Shown here: positions 17,451 through 26,517 of the stretch, in pieces
Numbering within the stretch: the stretch's first letter is position 1
Layout: every line of letters begins with the position of its first letter
NCBI GenBank assembly: GCA_029560585.1
Contig: JAKQKQ010000049.1
Span: 62,001 to 126,000, forward strand
From: Verrucomicrobiota bacterium
GTDB taxonomy: Bacteria; Verrucomicrobiota; Verrucomicrobiia; JADLBR01
Direction of reading: 5' to 3'
DNA: 64,000 bases
The notes under the pieces: generated by a model
Told to the model about the DNA's origin: nothing
Seen by the model: the letters and a program-made list of their open reading frames with translations, nothing else
The model's database searches: none
Position numbers and translations under genes: made by a program

Positions 17451-19600
17451 GGCCTCCCCCCGGCCCCTTCGTGGTTCCCTATGACGTTATCCTCAAAGTG
17501 GCACGTCGCGCCGCCGTGCGAATTCGTCATCACCGGATACTGACAGCCGACGATCATGTTGTCATGAAGGTTCCAGTTGGCCGAGGCCGGAAACACCTCG
17601 AAGCGATCACCGACTCTCATCTCCCGGGGTTCCCTGAGATTGAATCGCAATGTCTCGGGATCGAAAGACTCGATCACAGAAAGGCCGTCGGGTTTTGTCC
17701 CGCGAAACCATGCGACATTCCAGCCTCGATAGCGGTGAGACTGCCGCCGCTCGAAGGGCACGGCGCCGCGCCCCGCGGAGAAAGTCCTCCCGTCAACGAT
17801 TTCTCCGACGACCGAATAGGCGGTGTCGCTGGTAATGCCCGCGCCACAGTCTCGCAACAGGTTATCGTGGGCGATGAGATTGATCGCCGGTTCGGTCAGC
17901 CGGATCGCGGTGACGTTGGTGTCGCAACCGCCGCGGACATAGATCTGGTTGTCGGCGATGACGACATCCGAGGCGCCGACGTGTATGGCCGTCCGGGTGC
18001 GCGACGGTTCGCCGACCGCGGTCATGTCCAGAATATTGCCGGTGATGGTGCAATTGCCGGTGGGCAGGCTCCGCCCGTCGCCGCCGGCTATCATCTCGAT
18101 CGCGGAGGAGTTGTAGTTCACGAAGAGATTGTTTCGGACGATCACCTGCGTGGCACCATCGGTGGCACGGACGATGTAGCCGCCAGCCCGGCCGTTGTAA
18201 AACGTGCGGCCCTCGAACACGTTGTCGGCCACGATGTGCTGGCCGGAACCCAGCTGCTCGAGGTGCGCGGCCCTGCTCCGGATGTTTCCCATCGCCACCG
18301 TGCCAGAATTGCGGACGTAGTTGCCGATGAATCGCACGAATCGCGACGCGCCCTCCCACGTGCAGCCCCCGACGTCCACGATGCGGCAATGGAGCACGCT
18401 GGTGTTCTCCGCCAGATCGTTGTTATTGAAACCATTCCCATCGCAGTCGGTCGCGGAGCACCGCAGGTACGTCAATGATTTCGTGTAGACGGGCGGCTCG
18501 TTCGTGCCGCTGCGCGAACTGCCCTGGCAGTAGAATGCCTCGCAATTCATCTTGCTGGCGTGGCAATTCTCGACCAGCACGCGCTCGGTGTTTCGGATGT
18601 GCATGGCCGAGCACGGCTTCAGCCCGACGGGCCAACACGCTTTGCCTCCGCTCGTCTGAAAGCTGTGCCATCCCGGCCCGTCGCCCAGCCCCGTGTGGCC
18701 GACCATCCGCAGATTGCGCACCGTCGCCTCCGTGCCTCCGGAGAGCCGAATGCACGGGCCGAAGCCCTCCGAGATATCCAGTGTCGTATCCGCGCCCCCC
18801 GCGCCCTCGAGCACCGTCCCCGATGGGTTCGTCACGGCCAGGCCCGCCATCAGCCGGTAATGGCCGGCAGGAAAATAGACGTTGCATTTCTCCCGGATCG
18901 CCCGCGTGACGACTGCCTGAAGCCCTTCCCCGTCGCAATGCCGCAATACCGCGTCCTTGACCGACCGCGCGGCAGCGTCTCGCAACGTCAGCACGTCGCC
19001 ATCTATCTTCTCGATCGTCGTGACCAGATGGTCGCGCGCGTTAAATGTGATCATGTGCCCGGGCCGCCAAACTTGTCTCTTAAGCCTGATCTCAACCCCG
19101 CCGCTGAGCGGCTGCCAATCGAAGGTGACCGGGATCTTCGTGCCCTTCCACGTCCGCGCCATGTCGTCGCTCCACCGGACCGTGAGCGGATCGACACCGT
19201 TGATCTCGACGAGCAACACTAGCCAGCCACCGGCGGCCCCATCGTAGCCGCGCAACTCGGCCGCATCCCCGAGAGGGTCTGTGCCGTAAGGGTTATCCGG
19301 CGGTTTTAGGACGCAATGCTCGAAGTGCGGATTGCATCTCGAGAGCGTGATCCCCTGCCCCACCCGAAAATCCCCGACTTTTGCAACGGTGATCTGCCTC
19401 GAATCGGCGACCGTGGCCACCGTCGTCTCAAACGACGAGCCCGAAACACCAAGGTCGCCGACGTTCAGCCATGCGCCGCCGCCGCGGCCGTCAGGCTCAC
19501 CGGTTCCGAAGTCGGCACCTTGCGCCGCTTCGCCCGCACCCGACAGCACCCCAAACAGGAGCGCGGACAGGATCCGGCGACACTCGGCGGTTTGCATCAA
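17447..19600 (-). CDS. Parallel beta-helix protein 2, paralogue of 13460..15661
   Basis: A 717-residue secreted beta-helix protein with the same plan as protein 1: leader, N-terminal module (VGDLGVSGSSFETTVATV), helix with near-identical stretches (ENTSVLHCRIVDVGGC, ASRFVRFIGNYVRNSGTVAM) and the same non-helical insert (GEIVDGRTFS to RFEVFPAS). Roughly half the residues agree by eye over the full length. The copies differ most around the middle loops (NCEAFYCQGSSRSGT versus GECFVSGGPSRGT), where a substrate groove could lie. Pectate-lyase-3-like fold; catalytic activity is unassigned. The start overlaps the stop of neither neighbour except RraA (ATGA at 19597-19600), and its own 3' end couples to the esterase. 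Confidence 0.75.
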   Translation of the reverse strand: MMQTAECRRILSALLFGVLSGAGEAAQGADFGTGEPDGRGGGAWLNVGDLGVSGSSFETTVATVADSRQITVAKVGDFRVGQGITLSRCNPHFEHCVLKPPDNPYGTDPLGDAAELRGYDGAAGGWLVLLVEINGVDPLTVRWSDDMARTWKGTKIPVTFDWQPLSGGVEIRLKRQVWRPGHMITFNARDHLVTTIEKIDGDVLTLRDAAARSVKDAVLRHCDGEGLQAVVTRAIREKCNVYFPAGHYRLMAGLAVTNPSGTVLEGAGGADTTLDISEGFGPCIRLSGGTEATVRNLRMVGHTGLGDGPGWHSFQTSGGKACWPVGLKPCSAMHIRNTERVLVENCHASKMNCEAFYCQGSSRSGTNEPPVYTKSLTYLRCSATDCDGNGFNNNDLAENTSVLHCRIVDVGGCTWEGASRFVRFIGNYVRNSGTVAMGNIRSRAAHLEQLGSGQHIVADNVFEGRTFYNGRAGGYIVRATDGATQVIVRNNLFVNYNSSAIEMIAGGDGRSLPTGNCTITGNILDMTAVGEPSRTRTAIHVGASDVVIADNQIYVRGGCDTNVTAIRLTEPAINLIAHDNLLRDCGAGITSDTAYSVVGEIVDGRTFSAGRGAVPFERRQSHRYRGWNVAWFRGTKPDGLSVIESFDPETLRFNLREPREMRVGDRFEVFPASANWNLHDNMIVGCQYPVMTNSHGGATCHFEDNVIGNHEGAGGRP

Positions 19601-20343
19601 AAATATCCCCCCTTCTCCGTGATCTCATGGATGGTCTTGCCCTCCGCAACCCATCCGAAAATCTTCTTCTCGTTGGCGCGGATCTCCTCGGCCCGCACCA
19701 GCACGTCGAAGGCGATATCGCGGGGCACGCAGACCACCCCGTCGATGTCGGCGAAGATCACGTCGCCGGGTCTTATGACCGTGTCGCCGATCTTTATCGG
19801 AACCTGATAGTGCGTGATCAGGCAGCGACCGAGGCTGCCATTGGGGATCCGGTGCTTATAATATAATGGGAAAGGCTTCTCCATGATCTGTTTCGTGTCC
19901 CGGATCCCGCCATCGATGCACGCCGCACGCACTCCCTTGCCAAAAGCGGTGGCCGTCATCACCCCGCCCCAGAGCGTCGCCTTCTCGTCGTTGGACGTGT
20001 CCCACACCACGAACGCGTCCTCGTGCATCTCGTCGAGCATCTTGGTCCGAAAAGCCATCTCGCCCCGTATCATCACGTTGGGCGCGCTCTTCACCGTGAA
20101 TGCGATCCCGGCCACGACGTCGCTGTCGCGCAATGGCCTCAGGTGTCCCGGCAGCGCCTGGTCCAGCAGGCAGAATTCCCTCAGGACGTCGCTGATCGCG
20201 CCCGTATAGAGTTGCTCGTAGCGTTTCAGCAGGTCCCGCACGGGCACCGGAAACGGTTTGTCGGGGATGCGCTCGCGCTCGGCGATAAGCTTCTCCAGCT
20301 TCATCATCTTGGCTTCTTTTTGCAGCAGGTTCTCGTTGTTCAT
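19597..20343 (-). CDS. RraA-family aldolase (HMG/CHA aldolase-like)
   Basis: A 248-residue cytoplasmic protein of the RraA / 4-hydroxy-4-methyl-2-oxoglutarate aldolase family, class II metal-dependent enzymes that cleave or decarboxylate 2-keto acids to pyruvate. Signature elements are YTGAISDVL near the N-terminus, the GVRAACIDGGIRDTKQI active-site block with the Arg-Asp pair, and PGDVIFADIDGVVCVP. It has a longer N-terminus than the RNase E regulator RraA itself and looks like the sugar-acid branch. It sits between a pyruvyl-transferase homologue and the beta-helix/esterase trio. Given the GlucD-like dehydratases in this window, it may split keto-deoxy-aldarates; this is inference. Confidence 0.8.
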   Translation of the reverse strand: MNNENLLQKEAKMMKLEKLIAERERIPDKPFPVPVRDLLKRYEQLYTGAISDVLREFCLLDQALPGHLRPLRDSDVVAGIAFTVKSAPNVMIRGEMAFRTKMLDEMHEDAFVVWDTSNDEKATLWGGVMTATAFGKGVRAACIDGGIRDTKQIMEKPFPLYYKHRIPNGSLGRCLITHYQVPIKIGDTVIRPGDVIFADIDGVVCVPRDIAFDVLVRAEEIRANEKKIFGWVAEGKTIHEITEKGGYF

Positions 20344-20362
20344 GATTTTCTCCGGTGGGCGC

Positions 20363-21589
20363 TCAGGCGTCGCCCAGATTCTTCCTCAGGATGTCCATCG
20401 TTTCGCGCTGGCGCTGTTGCACGAACTCGCGCGCCTCGGCCGCCTTCGCCTTTGATGCGCCGGGATCCTTGGCCATCGCCAGCACCGTCGGCACGACGCG
20501 CTTGATGTCGGCCTCGTTATCGAAATCGAAGAGCCAGTCGCCGAGCCCGATGTCGCGCCACATGATGCCCTTGCTCGTCTGCTCCGCAAACCGGCAGACG
20601 ATTGCGGGCACGCCGTTCCCCAGCGCCATGATCGGGCTGTGCATCTCCGAACCAAAGAGCCCGGCGGATCGAATGTAGGTGCTGACGGCCTCGTCGGTGA
20701 GCCAATACCTCTCCCGCCAGACGACCCGCGCCTTCACGTCATCGGGCAACCGGTCGTACAGCATCTCCCTGCCAACCGCCATCTGGGTTGCGTCCTCCGG
20801 GCAGAGCAATACCTTCAACGGGGTCTGGCGCACCACGGCGACGATCGCCTCGCGAAGCGGCGCGTGGTCGTGCTCCTTCATGGCCTCGTTGCGCGCGTGC
20901 TTGCTCTCGTCAAATTTCTTGTTCGATTTGACCTTCCAGTACGGCGTGTGACGGAGGCGCGACAGGCAGCACAGAAATTTCCCTTCCTCCAGCCCGTTCG
21001 CCTGCAGGAATGCCGCGGCCGCCGCGTCGTTCCGCAGATCCACGGCGAATGCCCCGTCAGGGCCAAACTCCATCACCGGGCAGCGCACGCCGCTCTCCTT
21101 CGCGACAGCGAGCGAGACCGAATCGCGGAAGAATGCGAATTTCGCCGCACTCATGAGTTCGACGGTGCCCGTGCCCAGAGTTCCCACCGTGATCCCATAG
21201 ATGCCGAAGGGCTTGCCCGTCTCCTTGCGCCACCTCGCGAGGTCCTTCGCGGCCACGAGGGATGGCCCGGATCCGTGCAGCATGAAGTCGCATTCCTCAA
21301 ACGCCGTCTTGATCGCGTCCGCGCCCTCGATGATGGGCACCTTCGGAAATCTTCGGCGCAGCATCTCGTCCACGCCATTGTCCACCTTGCTGGGCCACAG
21401 CCGCACCTCGGCCTCGGGCAAATACTTCTCCAGCAGGGCGAGCACGCCCGGCGTGTGCCCGATATCGCCGATGTTGACGGTTTGCCACGAGGATCGAAGC
21501 ACGATCCGCGGCCGGCGTTTCTCGGCGGCGCACAGGGAGCCCGCCAGCGCGGCGGTGAGTGCTGTGTGGATGAAAGTTCGTCGGTCCAT
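20363..21589 (-). CDS. Polysaccharide pyruvyl transferase family protein with Tat-like leader
   Basis: A 408-residue protein from ATG 21589, which has a good GAGGA site. The N-terminus [20 protein letters not shown] is a twin-arginine or Sec leader (Arg3, Arg4). The rest matches the polysaccharide pyruvyl transferase family (PF04230): [10 protein letters not shown] at the start, [18 protein letters not shown], a strongly conserved [18 protein letters not shown] block, and a C-terminal KDPG region. Family members normally work in the cytoplasm, transferring pyruvate from phosphoenolpyruvate to glycans during surface polysaccharide synthesis. An exported homologue in a degradation locus is unexpected, and its reaction is unknown. 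The longer frame to 21799 is unlikely, since it would overlap the upstream GH5 gene. Confidence 0.78.
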   Translation of the reverse strand: MDRRTFIHTALTAALAGSLCAAEKRRPRIVLRSSWQTVNIGDIGHTPGVLALLEKYLPEAEVRLWPSKVDNGVDEMLRRRFPKVPIIEGADAIKTAFEECDFMLHGSGPSLVAAKDLARWRKETGKPFGIYGITVGTLGTGTVELMSAAKFAFFRDSVSLAVAKESGVRCPVMEFGPDGAFAVDLRNDAAAAAFLQANGLEEGKFLCCLSRLRHTPYWKVKSNKKFDESKHARNEAMKEHDHAPLREAIVAVVRQTPLKVLLCPEDATQMAVGREMLYDRLPDDVKARVVWRERYWLTDEAVSTYIRSAGLFGSEMHSPIMALGNGVPAIVCRFAEQTSKGIMWRDIGLGDWLFDFDNEADIKRVVPTVLAMAKDPGASKAKAAEAREFVQQRQRETMDILRKNLGDA

Positions 21590-21605
21590 GGGGTTGTCCT
21601 CTCTA

Positions 21606-23483
21606 TTAATGGTGATTGATCTCCACGCGGTCCAGTTCGGCCGGCCCATTCCAAAGCAGTTTGAGAAATCGTGCGCCCGATGGGACCGGGCACTCGTATT
21701 CCACCATAGTGCGACGCTGCCCCTTCGCCGCGCCGCCCGGCGGCACCGGCAAAGGCCGCGCGCTGCGTTTCGGCTGGAGCGAATCGTATTTGGCGCCATC
21801 GGCGGAGGCCTGCACGCCCATGTCCACGGACTGTGTCCCGAAGAAAGACACGACCTTCACCGAATCAATGGGCCCATTGACCCGATAACTCAGCCAATCG
21901 TTAGTATCGCCCCGCGCGCGGAATAAGTACTCCGCGTACATTGCGTTGTACTCGTTGTTCAATGTCAACCCTTCGGACTTGGCGAGGACACGTGTGAAAT
22001 CCTGTAGCTCATCCACAAAACAGACGCTCCTGACGTTGACCGGGCCGATGGCGGCCGAGGGCGGGGACGCCCCAGAGACGTTCCTTGCGATGGCGCGGTA
22101 GTACCACGTCTCCCCGGCGCGGGCGGCCGTGTCGCTGAAGAGCGGGCGATAGGCGGTGTCCGCATCGGAGATGTTTGTGGCGATGGTTGCCCATGGCCCG
22201 TTGGCGCCCGCCGCACGCTCGATGTCGTAGCCGCTCGCCCCGGCAGAACCGCGCCAGGACAACAGCGGCACGTCGCCGGCCGGCAGCATCTCGGGCGGCC
22301 CGGGCACGGGCATGGCCGGGACCGGCCTGCCCTGGATCTTGAAGGCGGCCTCCCGCATCGCGGCCATCACGCCGATTTCGCGCTGGGCATCCGCGCTCTG
22401 GAACCCGGGCCAGTGATACGACCAGACCGCGGGATAGGTCATGATCTGGTGCCAATAGAAGCCCCCGTCCTGGTGGTGGAAGTACATGCTCCAGATCAGC
22501 GCCCCGGGGATTCCCGGCTCCGACCGAACGTAATCCAGAAACTCGTGCAACTTGTCCACCACGTTGTCGTGCGCAAACATCTTCCCGTCGATGTAGGGGC
22601 CAAACTCGCCGATGAACAAGGGCCTCTGTCCCTTCAGCGATTCCATCTCCTTCCGGATCGCCCCGGCCCAGCCGTCCTCGACGCCGCGGTAGTTCGAGTA
22701 AAGGTGCCGCGTGAGAAGGTCTATGTTTGGATCAATAAAGAGGGGCTGGCCGGGCCGATGCCGGGTCTCGGCCACGAGGTGATTTGGCGCGAGTTGTTTG
22801 ATATATGCCGCCATCTCCGAGAGCCATGCGTCCGTCGCACTGTGCATCTCATTTCCGAATTGCCAGGCAAGCACGGCTCTTTCATCGCGATAGACCACGC
22901 CCGTGACGGTATTCGTCCGGCCCAGCACGTGCCGCACGGTCGCCTTGTAGTCCTCCTTAAGCTGGGGGTCGGTGTAGAACTCTTCGCGTTTTTTGCCCCG
23001 GTGCGCGGCATACGTTCCGATGCCGCCGAGATAATCGCCATACCCTGCCGTGAGATCCAAGATCACGCGCACCCCATACTTGTTCGCCAAGGCAAACAGA
23101 TGATCGATGGTCCCGAAAGCCTCCTCGTTGAACTCGCCCGGGCCATACACGTAGTGCCAGGACTTCCGGTCCTCATCCGGTGCCCGTATCGGGAGATTCC
23201 AGGTCCGCACCACCCGGAGATTCATCTGGTCGAGTGTCTTAAAGGCGTCCTCCTGCTCCCACGGTGTCGGCAGGTGGAGCCGTTCCGGCAGAAAGAGCGT
23301 CCAGTCGTAGGGGAGCACCAACCCGGGCATGTTTGCGCCCATGAAGCGAAACTCCTTCTCGCCGTCGTAAAGCCTGTTGCCCTGGCGGGTAATGAAATGC
23401 TCAAAGGCGGACGCGGGGCTGGTCACCGCCAACCACATCGCCGCCGCGGCCCCAACGCGCATCCATTCTTGCCGGATCTTCAT
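21606..23483 (-). CDS. GH5 mannanase-like enzyme with Fn3-type domain, secreted
   Basis: A 625-residue secreted protein; ATG 23483 has GGAG at a 5-nt spacer. After the leader, the barrel begins [20 protein letters not shown], typical of GH5 subfamily-7-like beta-mannanases. The acid/base is in [11 protein letters not shown] (Glu212) and the nucleophile in LFIGEFGPY (Glu293). A fibronectin-III-like stretch ([19 protein letters not shown] to [10 protein letters not shown]) occupies about residues 400-490, followed by a final beta-sandwich ([13 protein letters not shown] onward) that looks like a carbohydrate-binding or discoidin-type module. Endo-acting cleavage of mannan or glucomannan is the best guess, consistent with GH2 and GH38 genes upstream. 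Confidence 0.85.
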   Translation of the reverse strand: MKIRQEWMRVGAAAAMWLAVTSPASAFEHFITRQGNRLYDGEKEFRFMGANMPGLVLPYDWTLFLPERLHLPTPWEQEDAFKTLDQMNLRVVRTWNLPIRAPDEDRKSWHYVYGPGEFNEEAFGTIDHLFALANKYGVRVILDLTAGYGDYLGGIGTYAAHRGKKREEFYTDPQLKEDYKATVRHVLGRTNTVTGVVYRDERAVLAWQFGNEMHSATDAWLSEMAAYIKQLAPNHLVAETRHRPGQPLFIDPNIDLLTRHLYSNYRGVEDGWAGAIRKEMESLKGQRPLFIGEFGPYIDGKMFAHDNVVDKLHEFLDYVRSEPGIPGALIWSMYFHHQDGGFYWHQIMTYPAVWSYHWPGFQSADAQREIGVMAAMREAAFKIQGRPVPAMPVPGPPEMLPAGDVPLLSWRGSAGASGYDIERAAGANGPWATIATNISDADTAYRPLFSDTAARAGETWYYRAIARNVSGASPPSAAIGPVNVRSVCFVDELQDFTRVLAKSEGLTLNNEYNAMYAEYLFRARGDTNDWLSYRVNGPIDSVKVVSFFGTQSVDMGVQASADGAKYDSLQPKRSARPLPVPPGGAAKGQRRTMVEYECPVPSGARFLKLLWNGPAELDRVEINHH

Positions 23484-23507
23484 CGTTTCTCCAATCACAT
23501 CTGAAAA

Positions 23508-24359
23508 TCACACTCCCGACGATGCCAGGAATCCCCCATCCACGGGCACGGTGATCCCCGTGACAAAGCCTGCGCTCTCATCATCGAGCAGCCAGCACAC
23601 GGCTCCGAGCAAATCGCGCGCCTCGCCGAATCGTTTCATCGGCGTGTGCGCCATCACGTTCTGGCCGCGGGCGGTCAGTCCACCCCGATCGTCCATCAGG
23701 ATCTTGCGGCTCCGCTCATTGGCAAAAAAGCCGGGTGCCACCGCGTTCACCCGAATGCCGGCGGGCGCGAGATAGGCCGCGAGCCATTGGGTCATGTTGG
23801 CCACCCCGGCTTTAGAGAGGGAATAGGCGAGATTCTTCGACAGCGGGCGGTAGCTGTTCATGGATGCAAAGTTCACGATGGCACCTTGGCCCCGCCGCGC
23901 CATTTCCCGACCGAAGACCTGGCACGGTATGAGCGTGCCGATCGTGTTCACCCTGATGACGTCCGCCATTCGCCCGGGGTCGAGATTGAAGAAGCCGCGC
24001 AGGCCCTCGGGCAGAACATCGCCGATCTCCTCGGGTTGGAACTCCGTCAGGGTGGTCACCGCGTCATTCCGATTGCCTCCGGCGCCGTTCACCAACAGCG
24101 TGCATGTCCCCAGTTCCTTCGCGACAGTCGCGCGGATCGCCTCGACCGCCGTAGCATCGGTGACGTCCGCGCCCAACGGCAGGGCCGTTCCCCCGGCGGA
24201 CTGAATGGCCGAGGCCACCGGCTCCAGCTTTGCCACGGTGCGGCCGACCAGGGCGACTTTCGCGCCTAGCCGCGCCAGTTCGATGGCGATGGCCGAGCAG
24301 AGCGTGCCACCCCCACCGGTTACGACGGCGGTTTTGCCTTGAAAGAAAGTTGTGCTCAT
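23508..24359 (-). CDS. SDR-family D-mannonate oxidoreductase (fructuronate reductase)
   Basis: A 283-residue short-chain dehydrogenase with VTGGGGTLCSAIA (cofactor loop), LLVNGAGGNRNDAVTT, Ser166, Tyr179 and Lys183 (AYSLSK). The NGAGGN motif, the roughly 30-residue insert after it, and the C-terminal GLTARGQNVMAHTPMKRFGE and VPVDGGFLASSGV blocks are characteristic of SDR-type D-mannonate oxidoreductases, which interconvert D-fructuronate and D-mannonate. That step directly follows glucuronate isomerisation by UxaC. Start overlaps the MFS transporter stop by ATGA, so permease and oxidoreductase are coupled. This is a non-homologous replacement of classical UxuB. Assignment is family-based and fairly confident. 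Confidence 0.82.
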   Translation of the reverse strand: MSTTFFQGKTAVVTGGGGTLCSAIAIELARLGAKVALVGRTVAKLEPVASAIQSAGGTALPLGADVTDATAVEAIRATVAKELGTCTLLVNGAGGNRNDAVTTLTEFQPEEIGDVLPEGLRGFFNLDPGRMADVIRVNTIGTLIPCQVFGREMARRGQGAIVNFASMNSYRPLSKNLAYSLSKAGVANMTQWLAAYLAPAGIRVNAVAPGFFANERSRKILMDDRGGLTARGQNVMAHTPMKRFGEARDLLGAVCWLLDDESAGFVTGITVPVDGGFLASSGV

Positions 24360-25720
24360 AGGGTTCCCTTCGTTTCGGGTGATCGCGCCTCCTTCTCAGT
24401 GCCCGGCATAGCCGAGCCGCAAGACTGTGTCAGCCGTTCGCCGTCTTCGCGAGTCTGCCTGAGGCGTCCGACGCAGAAGATCAAGGTCAGGCACGCCAAC
24501 AGCGGAATGATACCGATGGTCCAGAACACGGGACCATAGCCCGCCTTGTCCACGACCATGCCGGCGGCGAAGGTGAAGATCGCGCCTCCCACGCTCGAGC
24601 CCGTCCCGGTGAGTCCAACGGCCGTGGCCAAGGTCTCCGCCGGAAAAATGTCGGCGTGCAGCGCGTAGACATTCGCGCTCCACATGCCGAAGCCGAACGT
24701 CGCGACGCACACCCATGCGATCGCCGAGGCGGGATTCGGGGCACCCACCACGAGCAGCCCCGCGGTCATGGCCAGCGCGCCAACGGCCATCACGCTCTTG
24801 CGCGCCAAGCCGGCGCCATGGCCCCGGGCCAATAGCCGGTCGGACAGGACGCCCCCTGCCACCTTGCCGAAATCGACCGCCAGATACGGGATCCAGCCAT
24901 AGAGCCCGATCTCCACCAACGAGAACCCGCGCGCCTGGCTCAGATAATCCGGCAGCCAGAACACATAGAACCACCAAACCGGTGTCGCCAGCATCCGCGT
25001 GACCAGCAGGCCCCAGACGGGTCCCGTCCCGATGAGTCCGCGCAGCGCGGCGCCAAACGCACCGGACGTCTTCGCGACGGTCCCCGCCTCTGCCAGGACC
25101 TTCGCCCGGTCTGGCCCCGAAAGCCACGGATGGCGCTCGGGCTCGTCGTAGAACCGCAGCCAGCCGATCAGCCACACGAAACCCAGCAGCGCCGTCCCGA
25201 CAAACGCGGCGCGCCAGCCGAATTGCAGGGCGAGGAGCGCCACCAGGGGCGGTGCCACAACCGCGCCCACGGCCGCACCGCTGTCGAAGATCGCCATGGC
25301 CAGGCCGCGGCGCTGCGGAGGAAACCATCGCGCGACGGCCTTGGTGCCGGCGGGCCAGTTGCCCGCCTCGCTCAGCGCAAGAAGACACCGGAATAGCCCC
25401 AGGCTCACCGCCCCGCGCGCAAGGGCATGCAGCAGCGCCGACATCGACCAGCCCACCACGAAATAGCCGAAACTGAGCCTCGTGCCGATCTTGTCGATGC
25501 ACATGCCCGCCCCGACCTGCGCGAATGTATAGGCCAACATGAACACCATGGTGATGGTCCCATAATCCGCGCTCGTCAGGCCGAGTTCCGCGCGCAATGT
25601 CGGCAGCAACACCGAAAGCGCCTGGCGATCCACATAATTGATGACCGTGGAAGAAAACAGCAGGCCCAGGATGAGCCAGCGCAACCGCTCGAGTGGGAGA
25701 TGCCGCGTCATGACTCTCAT
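24356..25720 (-). CDS. MFS transporter, hexuronate (ExuT)-like
   Basis: A 454-residue inner-membrane permease with 12 predicted segments; the first is LRWLILGLLFSSTVINYVDR, and the NYVDRQALSVLLP sequence is the family hallmark of anion:cation symporters such as ExuT and GarP. The intracellular loop DKIGTRLSFGYFVVGWSMSA and EAGNWPAGTKAVARWFP also match that family, which imports glucuronate, galacturonate or aldarates with protons. It sits between two SDR genes with ATGA overlaps on both sides, forming a tight three-gene unit, which supports uronate or related sugar-acid uptake. The tail is polar and unremarkable. Confidence 0.85.
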   Translation of the reverse strand: MRVMTRHLPLERLRWLILGLLFSSTVINYVDRQALSVLLPTLRAELGLTSADYGTITMVFMLAYTFAQVGAGMCIDKIGTRLSFGYFVVGWSMSALLHALARGAVSLGLFRCLLALSEAGNWPAGTKAVARWFPPQRRGLAMAIFDSGAAVGAVVAPPLVALLALQFGWRAAFVGTALLGFVWLIGWLRFYDEPERHPWLSGPDRAKVLAEAGTVAKTSGAFGAALRGLIGTGPVWGLLVTRMLATPVWWFYVFWLPDYLSQARGFSLVEIGLYGWIPYLAVDFGKVAGGVLSDRLLARGHGAGLARKSVMAVGALAMTAGLLVVGAPNPASAIAWVCVATFGFGMWSANVYALHADIFPAETLATAVGLTGTGSSVGGAIFTFAAGMVVDKAGYGPVFWTIGIIPLLACLTLIFCVGRLRQTREDGERLTQSCGSAMPGTEKEARSPETKGTL

Positions 25721-26499
25721 GGCAAGCCCATGCCCCCATCGACATAAAGATCTTGGCCCGTGATGTAGCGCCCCGCATCGGAGCAGAGTAGCAGCGCTGC
25801 GCCAACGCAGTCTTCCGGGGCGGCAAAATCGCGGAGCGGAATCATCTCGCGCACCCGCGCCGCATAAGACTCATCGGCAAGTGCCGACACATTTCGGTCG
25901 GTGAGGATGACCCCGGGCGCCAGGTTGTTGATCGTGATGCCGTCGGGGCCGAGCTGCTTCGCGAGATTGCGGACGAGGTTTTCGAGCGCCGACTTGCTGG
26001 CCGCATACACGATCATGTCCGGATGCGGGCGCCGCTGCTGGACGCTCCCGATGGTCAGTATCCGACCCCACTTCCGTTGCCGCATTCCCGGCACGGCGGC
26101 CTGGATCATGCGCAGCGATGCATGAAAATTCACCTGCATCTGCTGCTCGGCCTCCGCCTGCTCCACCAGCGCCCATGGCCTTCGGACCTGGAGCGAGGCG
26201 TTCACCACAAGGATGTCGAGCGCACCCAGGGCCGCCGTCGCCGTTCCCACGATCCGCCCCGCCTCTTCGGCTTGCGACAGATCGCCCGTCACTCCGATGC
26301 TCGCCCCCGAATGCCCGCGCACGTCCGCGAGCGCCTCATCGAGCGCCCCGCTTGGTCTGGTGCCGTGCACGGCCACCGCCGCGCCGCGCTCGGCGAGCCC
26401 CAGTGCGATCGCCCGCCCGATGCCGCGGCTCGATCCAGTCACCAGTGCCGCGCGGCCGGAGAGATCAAAGAGTTTTGAGAAGTTCATGGTGTCGCTCAT
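25717..26499 (-). CDS. SDR-family oxidoreductase
   Basis: A 260-residue classical short-chain dehydrogenase: cofactor loop TGSSRGIG at 21-28, VVNAS, catalytic Ser152, Tyr165 and Lys169 (YAASK), and a closing YVDGGMGLP. The usual NNAG is altered to VNAS. It resembles gluconate 5-dehydrogenase and 3-oxoacyl reductase-like enzymes acting on sugars or sugar acids. Coupled by ATGA to the ExuT-like permease downstream, so its substrate is probably what that permease imports. It is clearly related to, but distinct from, the SDR at 57798..58565. Confidence 0.82.
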   Translation of the reverse strand: MSDTMNFSKLFDLSGRAALVTGSSRGIGRAIALGLAERGAAVAVHGTRPSGALDEALADVRGHSGASIGVTGDLSQAEEAGRIVGTATAALGALDILVVNASLQVRRPWALVEQAEAEQQMQVNFHASLRMIQAAVPGMRQRKWGRILTIGSVQQRRPHPDMIVYAASKSALENLVRNLAKQLGPDGITINNLAPGVILTDRNVSALADESYAARVREMIPLRDFAAPEDCVGAALLLCSDAGRYITGQDLYVDGGMGLP

Positions 26500-26517
26500 C
26501 GTTTCTTGTCCATTGCT

